DNA from: Deltaproteobacteria bacterium
GTDB lineage: Bacteria > Desulfobacterota > GWC2-55-46
Direction: 5' to 3'
DNA length: 8,471 nt
NCBI GenBank assembly: GCA_016182705.1
Contig: JACPGA010000310.1
Location: 1 to 8,471 of the forward strand
This document shows, one piece after another, positions 1 to 5,276 of the stretch. The notes below the pieces were generated by a model that saw only the letters and a list, made by a program, of their open reading frames with translations, was not told the origin of the DNA and did not search any database. The position numbers and the translations under genes are program-made. Each line of letters opens with the position of its first letter. Position 1 is the first letter of the stretch.

Positions 1-84
1 AAGACCATGGAAATGGCAGACGCCCTGTACGGCATCACCATGCAGGAGCCGGGCGTCTCGAAGATGATAACGCTCAAGTTCTGA
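1..84 (+). CDS. 3' end of an unidentified protein gene (partial)
   Basis: Frame 1 is open from the window edge to a TGA at 82-84, giving 27 residues that end in PGVSKMITLKF. The codon style (ATA, AAG, CTC, GGC) matches the neighbouring genes. The stop lies only 15 bases before the next start on the same strand, so the two genes are probably co-transcribed. The fragment shows no recognisable motif. Genes next to roadblock/LC7 proteins often encode MglA-type small GTPases, TPR proteins or sensory proteins, but nothing here identifies this one, and I make no functional call. Confidence 0.6.
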   Translation, partial: KTMEMADALYGITMQEPGVSKMITLKF

Positions 85-99
85 GCGGCTTGAGCATTT

Positions 100-453
100 A
101 TGATCTTTACTGAAATACTGAAAAGCCTCTCTGAGAAGGCTAACGCTAACGGGGCCGTGATGATGGACAAGGATGGCGAGATAGTCGCCTCCTGGTCAAA
201 ATCGGCGGACCTCGATATGGAACTCATCGGCGCGCATTACGAGATCGTGCTCGACGCCGCGAACGAAGCCGCTTCCGGCTGCGGCGGGAAAGTCAGCTCG
301 ATAACCATATCCACCGATACCGCCAAGATTGCCATACTGGCCATAAAGGAAGAATACTGCCTGGTTTTGGCCCTCGACAGGGCCGCCCCTTCACGAAAAG
401 CCATGCTTGAAGCGGCAAGGGCGGTTGAGAAGATAGAAGAAGAGATGGGTTAA
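100..453 (+). CDS. Roadblock/LC7 domain protein (MglB-like fold)
   Basis: The 117-residue product has the length and alternating pattern of a single-domain roadblock/LC7 protein: N-terminal helix (about 2-14), a strand pair with the turn DKDGEIVAS (about 18-31), a long central helix (about 38-58), three strands (about 64-93, including SSITISTDTAKIAIL and YCLVLALD), and a charged C-terminal helix (about 98-116). No other domain, signal peptide or membrane segment is present, so it should be a soluble cytoplasmic dimer. In this family MglB acts as GTPase-activating protein for the polarity GTPase MglA; other members are scaffolds. No GTPase is visible here, so the partner is unknown. The ATG at 100 has only a weak Shine-Dalgarno match, consistent with translation coupled to the gene 15 bases upstream. 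The stop overlaps that of the convergent phosphatase gene by four bases. The fold call is fairly sure; the specific role is not. Confidence 0.8.
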   Translation: MIFTEILKSLSEKANANGAVMMDKDGEIVASWSKSADLDMELIGAHYEIVLDAANEAASGCGGKVSSITISTDTAKIAILAIKEEYCLVLALDRAAPSRKAMLEAARAVEKIEEEMG

Positions 454-929
454 AGCGCCTGCGCCGGAGCGCTCTTTTTCAGGGCGGCCTCGACCATGCC
501 CACCCTGTGGCGGCCCAGATAGCAATGCACATAAAATTTCTCGCCGCCCCTTTTCGACAGCCTTTCAATTGCTTGCGCCAGCCCTGCCGCGCTCCTTTTC
601 CCGTTCAGGTCCTGAAAGTCCATCGGATAGTTCTGGAACCTGAGCCCTTGCAAAGAGACAAGTTTTTTCTCCTCAGCGACCAGAGCGGACTCGACCGCAC
701 TTTCAGGGTCCATAAGGCTTATCACCTCGACCACGCCGTTTCTCGCGAGAATCTTCAACTCGGCCTCTGTCGGGTACGGCCCCACAAGCACGCCCGGGGC
801 CGCCTCCCTCACCTTACCTCTTACGAAACTCATTGGGAAGACGTCCGGCTGAAAGAGGTTGAACACCCCGTATACGACCAGCATTACAAATGCGGCCGTT
901 AAGAGCCTCAGCTTTTTTTCAGTGCTCAT
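450..929 (-). CDS. Membrane-anchored dual-specificity/tyrosine phosphatase-like protein
   Basis: This 159-residue protein carries the cysteine phosphatase signature HCYLGRHRVG, an exact CX5R loop with nucleophile C136 and phosphate-binding R142. PMDFQD (about 102-107) provides Asp candidates for the general acid. The YPTEAELKIL and VVEVISLMD segments resemble the N-terminal part of compact DSP/Siw14-like domains. Residues about 10-26 form one hydrophobic segment preceded by KK and R. By the positive-inside rule the N terminus is cytoplasmic and the catalytic domain periplasmic. It is the last gene of the polysaccharide-type operon; the preceding stop lies within its ribosome binding site. Cytoplasmic Wzb-type phosphatases serve capsule systems together with Wzc kinases, but no kinase is seen here, and a periplasmic site would suggest another substrate (inference). 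ATG 929 is chosen over ATG 932 because GAGGTG at 934-939 is only one base from the latter. Confidence 0.75.
   Translation of the reverse strand: MSTEKKLRLLTAAFVMLVVYGVFNLFQPDVFPMSFVRGKVREAAPGVLVGPYPTEAELKILARNGVVEVISLMDPESAVESALVAEEKKLVSLQGLRFQNYPMDFQDLNGKRSAAGLAQAIERLSKRGGEKFYVHCYLGRHRVGMVEAALKKSAPAQAL
454..479 (+). terminator. Intrinsic terminator of the roadblock gene, inside the opposing CDS
   Basis: Immediately after the TAA at 451-453, AGCGC (454-458) pairs with GCGCT (469-473) around a ten-base loop that can extend the stem with one bulge. CTTTTT follows at 474-479. On the + strand this is a short GC stem with a T-run. It lies within the last codons of the convergent phosphatase gene. 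On the - strand the same hairpin is followed only by TTTAA, so it would be weaker in that direction. The stem is short, so confidence is moderate. Confidence 0.55.
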
Positions 930-933
930 CATA

Positions 934-939
934 CACCTC
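934..939 (-). promoter_or_regulatory. Ribosome binding site deciding the phosphatase start
   Basis: On the - strand GAGGTG overlaps the TGA stop of the upstream outer-membrane protein gene. The spacer is four bases to the ATG at 929 but one base to the ATG at 932, favouring the second ATG. The overlap of stop codon and binding site implies translational coupling of the two genes. Confidence 0.6.
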
Positions 940-2365
940 AGAAAAGATAATTGACGCCGGCCCTGAACTCCTCGAACCTGAAGCCGGAGGCGCTTTCAAG
1001 CGCGGACCTGCTGTATTTATAACCTGCCTCTAACGAAAGGTCTCTTGAGGCCTCCCATTCAAGCCCGGCCTGGAATGATGTCGCGTACTCTGTTTTCCCC
1101 TGATAGCTCTGCGTGCCAACGGCCGCCTTTGCCCTGTAGATGAACTTTTGCCACACCCTGCCTGATGCGTCGGCATATACGCTGTTCGAGAATATGTTCG
1201 GCGGGTTGAAATACCCGTTTGCCGTCCGTTCGGAGAAATCCCTGTACTCGGACACGATTCCGGCTATGACGCGCGGCACCTTAAACAAATTCACCGCGAT
1301 GCCGCCCGTTAGGTCGTACCTTGAATTGCCGTCAGAATAGGACGCGCTCAACGCCGACGCGCTCAACGTTGCCCCCCTTGCCTCGTGGGTCAAGGCCAGG
1401 GCCGCTTCCCTTACTCTTATATTATTCTCGATAAGCCTTGCGGTATCTACCAGCGGATAGCGGCTGTACGCTGCAGTCATCGCAGTGCCCTTTGCCAGCG
1501 GCATATTGAAACTGAGCCCTTCCGTAAGATAGACAGTGTCGTTAGTGCTGGAGTCGAGGGAGACAAGTGATATTCTCGGCGTCACCACGGCCCTGCCCAT
1601 GACCTTTATTGAGTCTTTCAGGTCAAGGAAGCTGGCGGTCGCGCTCCTGCCGGGGAGCGAAGTTTCAAAACGCTTATAGCCAAACTCGAACCTGTGGCCC
1701 GGAAGGCCGAAAGTATCTACAAAAGACGCCTGATACGACTTAATCCTGTTGCGGTCCGAATCAGAGGCGTTCAGATAAACGGCCTTCGCGTGAGGCCCTT
1801 TATCCTGCCGGAGCCCCTTCTCAAGGGCAAGGGCCTCGGCGTTGCCCGGCTCTTTCGAAAGTATGATTGAAAGCTCCTTTAAGGCATCATCCGCCTCCCC
1901 CTTCCACCAGAGGGTCCTGGCAAGGCCCGTCCTCGTTTCAACCGACTCGGGGTTTACATCGAGAGAGCGCCTGTACGCCTCGACAGACCGTTCATACTCC
2001 CCCTTCCAGGAGAGCACCCGGGCGTACCCGGCAAGAGCCTCGGCGTTCTGAGGCTCCCTTTGGATGACCTCGCCATATACAACAATAGCCTTTTCATATT
2101 CGCCCTTCCACGAAAGCGTCCTTGCGTATAGAAGCTGCCCTTCGGTGTTCGCGGGGTTTTGAGCGAGAAATCTCTCAAGGATAGCGATAGCCCGGTCAAG
2201 CTCACCAGCTTTAGCGAGCGCATCGGCGCTGGAGAGGCTCTCGCCCGTGCTCCAGGCAGCCAGCTCCGGAGTCTCGCCCCCGGTATCTTCAGAGGCCGAT
2301 GCCGCCACTGGCATGAGGCTCAACACAGCCGCGAAATACAGAATCTTCATAGCTTGTATTCTCAT
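938..2365 (-). CDS. TPR plus outer-membrane beta-barrel protein (YaiO/PgaA-like exporter)
   Basis: The 475-residue precursor begins with a signal peptide (hydrophobic core about 7-22, likely cleavage after ASA near residue 24). After a short linker come four 34-residue TPR units starting at G54, G88, G122 and G156, with repeated LSWKGEY-type junctions. From about residue 195 the protein changes to alternating strands with aromatic girdle residues and turns such as SDGN, and it ends in VNYLF with the terminal Phe expected of a BAM substrate. About 280 barrel residues would suit roughly 12-16 strands. GYFNPPNIF (384-392) resembles the Tyr/Phe-Pro loop motif of BcsC- and YaiO-type barrels. Known relatives (PgaA, BcsC, AlgK/AlgE) use periplasmic TPRs to guide polymer into an outer-membrane pore, which is the inferred role here, in line with the synthase gene immediately upstream. 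The start at 2365 has GGGAG at 2374-2378, eight bases upstream; ATG 2350 lacks a site. It is much shorter than PgaA, so closer to YaiO in size class. Confidence 0.8.
   Translation of the reverse strand: MRIQAMKILYFAAVLSLMPVAASASEDTGGETPELAAWSTGESLSSADALAKAGELDRAIAILERFLAQNPANTEGQLLYARTLSWKGEYEKAIVVYGEVIQREPQNAEALAGYARVLSWKGEYERSVEAYRRSLDVNPESVETRTGLARTLWWKGEADDALKELSIILSKEPGNAEALALEKGLRQDKGPHAKAVYLNASDSDRNRIKSYQASFVDTFGLPGHRFEFGYKRFETSLPGRSATASFLDLKDSIKVMGRAVVTPRISLVSLDSSTNDTVYLTEGLSFNMPLAKGTAMTAAYSRYPLVDTARLIENNIRVREAALALTHEARGATLSASALSASYSDGNSRYDLTGGIAVNLFKVPRVIAGIVSEYRDFSERTANGYFNPPNIFSNSVYADASGRVWQKFIYRAKAAVGTQSYQGKTEYATSFQAGLEWEASRDLSLEAGYKYSRSALESASGFRFEEFRAGVNYLF
1799..2206 (-). repeat. 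Four tandem 34-residue TPR-coding units
   Basis: Within the outer-membrane protein gene, residues 54-189 are four uninterrupted 34-residue units (102 bases each) beginning GELDRAI, GEYEKAI, GEYERSV and GEADDAL. The junction residues LSWKGEY recur almost unchanged in the first units. Only the protein period is clear; at DNA level the copies have diverged. Confidence 0.8.
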
Positions 2366-2366
2366 A

Positions 2367-3788
2367 TTAATGACTCCCTTCGGCTGGCGCGGAAAAACCT
2401 TTTTTCTTCACGACTTCCCATTTTCTGTCCCTTGAGAAGATAAACTTCAGGACAGCCTGGGTCCTCCATACGGCAAGGAGCTGACGATACCCGAAATTCT
2501 CAACCACCCCATAGAACAGAAGGATGAAAGTGTCCCTTAGCTTAGGATACCTCCTGTAGGATATCTCTTCGAGCAGCACCGCCGCGATTGAAAAGAAAAC
2601 CCCTATCAGAATGGCCATGAACAGGAACAGCATGAAGAACTGCCTGTCCACTATGCCGAGCGCGAAAGAGATGACTACGACAAAATAACCCACAACCTCT
2701 ATCACAGGCCCAAGGAGTTCTACCAGAAATTGGTATGGCAGCGCGAACAAGCCTATCCTGCCGTACTTCGGATTAAAAAGCATGGACCTGTACGCGTATA
2801 TCGACTCAGCGAGCCCAAGATGCCATCTCCTGCGCTGTTTTGCGAGCGTGGCCAGGTCTTTGGGGGCCTCTGTCCAGCAGATCGGGTCCGGCACAAAGGT
2901 TATACGGTACTTCTGCTTTTTATCTATCAGGTGCTTATGGAGCCTTACGACCAGCTCCATATCCTCTGTAACGGTGGAAGTCCTGTAGCCACCGGCCTCC
3001 AGGACAGTTTTTTTATGAAACATCGAGAAAGTGCCTGAGATGACAAGCAGCGAATTGACAGCGCTCAGGCCAGCCCTGCCGAAAAGAAAACTCCTTATAT
3101 ACTCGACTACCTGTAGAAGGGAGAGACTGTCCTTTGGAAGCTTTATTTTCACAAGGTGGCCATTGGATACGATAGACCCGTTCACGAGCCTAACGATGCC
3201 GCCCGTTGCCTTCACAAGCTCCGGGGACTCGAGGATCGGCCTCATCAGCCGTAAAAGCGCGCTGTCCTCCAGGATCGAATCGGCGTCCACCGAGCAGAAG
3301 TAAGGAGCCCTGGATACGTTTATTCCAACATTGAGCGAATCGGATTTTCCGGCATGGGACTTGTCAACGACAATGAGCCTGGGCTCCTCCGGGGTGAGAT
3401 AAAACCCGTTTACGGTCGCGGTCGCAAGGTCATGCCTATAGATGACATTGGTCCTCTTGAGCCCGAAACCCTCTATGAGGCGCGCGACCGTACCGTCGCT
3501 TGAGCCGTCGTTCACGACTATTATCTCGAAATCAGGGTAGTTGAGCTTGAGGAGCGACCTTACGGAATCGACTATATTCGATTCCTCGTTATAGGCGGCT
3601 ACTATGACGCTTATTGGCGGGGCTACTGACGGATGGATAGACCTCTGATACCTGCCGTACTCGAGCCTCGAAAGGTGGTTCACTATCGTGCCCGAGGCAA
3701 AAATCAGCAGGACGAGATATACTCCGTTTGCCGCGAAATAATATGCGAGCACGAGCAGATTGAACCAGAATATTACTGTAAAGTGCAT
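2367..3788 (-). CDS. Processive family 2 glycosyltransferase (polysaccharide synthase)
   Basis: The 473-residue protein has the architecture of the cellulose/PNAG/hyaluronan/NodC synthase group. One or two N-terminal membrane segments lie at about 3-33. The GT-A domain follows, with SVIVAAYNEE, VVNDGSSDG (about 91-99), KSHAGKSDSLN (about 143-153), the metal-binding DAD (168-170), the catalytic-base TED (274-276) and the polymer-site QRRRW (318-322). Several more membrane segments lie at about 346-435. All catalytic motifs of a processive inverting synthase are intact; the sugar cannot be read from sequence. There is no PilZ domain, so no direct c-di-GMP sensor in the chain. ATG 3788 is preferred (GGG six bases upstream). 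An alternative TTG at 3803 overlaps the previous stop as TTGA and would add five residues. The next gene starts one base after this stop. It is expected to polymerise the sugar and thread the chain through the inner membrane toward the downstream TPR/barrel protein. Confidence 0.88.
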   Translation of the reverse strand: MHFTVIFWFNLLVLAYYFAANGVYLVLLIFASGTIVNHLSRLEYGRYQRSIHPSVAPPISVIVAAYNEESNIVDSVRSLLKLNYPDFEIIVVNDGSSDGTVARLIEGFGLKRTNVIYRHDLATATVNGFYLTPEEPRLIVVDKSHAGKSDSLNVGINVSRAPYFCSVDADSILEDSALLRLMRPILESPELVKATGGIVRLVNGSIVSNGHLVKIKLPKDSLSLLQVVEYIRSFLFGRAGLSAVNSLLVISGTFSMFHKKTVLEAGGYRTSTVTEDMELVVRLHKHLIDKKQKYRITFVPDPICWTEAPKDLATLAKQRRRWHLGLAESIYAYRSMLFNPKYGRIGLFALPYQFLVELLGPVIEVVGYFVVVISFALGIVDRQFFMLFLFMAILIGVFFSIAAVLLEEISYRRYPKLRDTFILLFYGVVENFGYRQLLAVWRTQAVLKFIFSRDRKWEVVKKKGFSAPAEGSH

Positions 3789-3799
3789 CTTAAACCCGA

Positions 3800-5152
3800 T
3801 CAATCATGGACGGCATTCCCCCATGAATCCCTCCCGAAATCCTTGAATCTTTCCATTGAGCTGAAAGCTTCTTTGGCATCATGGCCATTATTTTCTATCT
3901 TCAGAAGGGCCATCAACGCCTGTCCAAGAGTTTCTTTACTGAGGGTCGTCAGGAACAGCAGCATCTCCCTTACGACCTCACGCCCTATCCCACCCTTATC
4001 GCCGGTAGGAGGGATATCTTTTAGAAGTAAATAGTTATTCTCTCCCTCATGCAGCATGGAAAGAAGGGCGCCTGCCACCCCCCTTTCGCCAAGCTCAAAA
4101 AACGCCTGGTCCCTCGCGTACTGGTCGGTCGAATCGATGTAGACTTTGAGGAGCTCGTGATAAGCGCTCCCGCCGATGGCGCCAAGGGCTTCGGCGGCAG
4201 CCCTTCTGACCTGCCAGTTTTTGTCAGTGAGTTTTTCCGTAAGGGCGCTCACGCTGCGCTCCTCTCTCATGAGGCCCAGAGCCCGGGCCGCGTGCAGGCG
4301 AACTACCCAGTACTGGTCTGCCAGCGCGAACTCTAACCTGGGCACTGAGTCAACGCACCGTATCCTGCCGAGGCCCTTTGCGGCCTTTGCCCTTACCTCC
4401 TGCTCAGGGTCATCCAGCATCTTCATGAATAAAGGGGATAGATTCGCCCCTCCTATCTCCACGAGCAGGTCAAGGCAAACCGCCCGAATGCGCCAGTCAG
4501 GGTCGGCAAGCTCGGCGACAAGCGCCCTTACCGCTTCCGCGCCGAATGAGACAATGGAAGAGATGAGCACCTTTCTTGAGATCTCTTCATCTATTAATAT
4601 GGAGCTCCTAAGCAGCTTCATCATGATGGGCAGGACAGAAGCATCTCCAATAAGGCCAAGTGCATGTATGACCATGAGCTTCAAGTCGGTATTCCTGCTC
4701 TCAAGGGACTTGACGAGCAGAGGCAGGGCCCGGGCGCATCTCATATAGCCGAGCCGTTCGGCAGCCATGGCCTGAGCCCACCTGCCGCCAGACTCTATCG
4801 TGTCAATATAATGACTGGTGTATCCGAGAGCGTCGAAAAGACGGGCCGCTTCACTTCTTCCATGGTCCGAGTCAAAAGCTTTGAAAAGGTTCTCCTCTAC
4901 AGCTATCCACGCTGGCGAACCAGGCCGGTGCCTGTACTCGTCCGGAGCTTCTATGCTTCTCCCGGACTCCAGTATGGCAAGAAGGACTGAATATCTTTCC
5001 CTTTCATAATCGAGGCGCCTGTACCTTCTTTCCATGTACAAACGCCTTGCGATAACGGCGATAAGGGTAAGTACGATAAGGATTATTACGGCGATTATTA
5101 TGAAAGAAACTATTATGTAAGCCAAGATGTTCTCCGGAACCAGCAGACCCAT
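3800..5152 (-). CDS. Membrane-anchored HEAT-repeat protein, first gene of the polysaccharide operon
   Basis: The 450-residue product has one strongly hydrophobic segment (about 9-35) followed at once by ARRLYMERRYRR, so the large domain should be cytoplasmic and the N terminus outside. Residues about 120-365 are successive HEAT/PBS-lyase-type helical pairs of about 31 residues with the usual DPDWRIRAVCLDLLVEIG, DPEQEVRAKAAKGLGRI and DKNWQVRRAAAEALGAIG patterns. The last 85 residues look helical and are unassigned. HEAT arrays are protein-binding scaffolds; no catalytic residues are evident. Position next to the synthase suggests a cytoplasmic-face partner or regulator of it (inference). ATG 5152 has no clear ribosome binding site and overlaps a candidate -10 box. 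TTG 5125, six bases after GGAG, would give a 441-residue protein that retains the whole membrane segment. The stop lies 11 bases from the next ATG, or overlaps its alternative TTG. Confidence 0.8.
   Translation of the reverse strand: MGLLVPENILAYIIVSFIIIAVIILIVLTLIAVIARRLYMERRYRRLDYERERYSVLLAILESGRSIEAPDEYRHRPGSPAWIAVEENLFKAFDSDHGRSEAARLFDALGYTSHYIDTIESGGRWAQAMAAERLGYMRCARALPLLVKSLESRNTDLKLMVIHALGLIGDASVLPIMMKLLRSSILIDEEISRKVLISSIVSFGAEAVRALVAELADPDWRIRAVCLDLLVEIGGANLSPLFMKMLDDPEQEVRAKAAKGLGRIRCVDSVPRLEFALADQYWVVRLHAARALGLMREERSVSALTEKLTDKNWQVRRAAAEALGAIGGSAYHELLKVYIDSTDQYARDQAFFELGERGVAGALLSMLHEGENNYLLLKDIPPTGDKGGIGREVVREMLLFLTTLSKETLGQALMALLKIENNGHDAKEAFSSMERFKDFGRDSWGNAVHD
5132..5135 (-). 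promoter_or_regulatory. Candidate ribosome binding site for a TTG start of the HEAT gene
   Basis: GGAG on the - strand lies six bases before the TTG at 5125-5123. No comparable site precedes the in-frame ATG at 5152. Together with the promoter just upstream this favours the shorter product, though TTG starts are less common. Confidence 0.45.
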
Positions 5153-5179
5153 TATAACGATTTACCATGTATATTCCAA
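5151..5179 (-). promoter_or_regulatory. Sigma-70-type promoter of the polysaccharide operon
   Basis: On the - strand TTGGAA (5179-5174) and a perfect TATAAT (5156-5151) are 17 bases apart, in an AT-rich stretch between the terminator at 5222-5256 and the operon. Transcription would start near 5144. The -10 box overlaps the ATG at 5152-5150, which conflicts with using that ATG and fits a TTG start at 5125 with a short leader. The alternative is that the match is fortuitous and the true promoter lies slightly upstream. Confidence 0.55.
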
Positions 5180-5221
5180 TACTTAATAAATTTATCGGGT
5201 TGGCGGGCATGGAGCTGAAAT

Positions 5222-5256
5222 AAAAAAAAGGGGGAGGCTTGATGCCTCCCCCTTTT
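5222..5256 (-). terminator. Strong intrinsic terminator of the LysM coiled-coil gene
   Basis: GGGGGAGGC (5230-5238) and GCCTCCCCC (5244-5252) form a perfect nine-base-pair stem with a five-base loop. The stem is extended by AAAA/TTTT, and on the - strand it is followed by a run of eight T (5229-5222). It starts 20 bases after the stop of the LysM gene. It separates that unit from the downstream operon, which therefore needs its own promoter. On the + strand only four T follow, so it is directional. Confidence 0.92.
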
Positions 5257-5276
5257 CAGCGCGTATGCCGGTTACT

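Noticed and set aside
507..902. + strand open frame of 131 codons opposite the phosphatase gene
   Set aside because: The - strand carries the intact CX5R motif and a good ribosome binding site; the + frame has no recognisable pattern.
1799..2206. CRISPR-like regular spacing in the TPR region
   Set aside because: The 102-base period is explained by 34-residue TPR units in an intact reading frame; there are no identical short repeats with unique spacers.
938..3788. Naming the GT2 and TPR-barrel genes pgaC and pgaA
   Set aside because: Architecture is similar, but no deacetylase PgaB or PgaD is present, the barrel protein is much shorter than PgaA, and the sugar cannot be inferred.
4176..4748. 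+ strand open frame of 190 codons opposite the HEAT gene
   Set aside because: Shadow of the HEAT-repeat reading frame; low-complexity Ser/Arg composition and no start signals.
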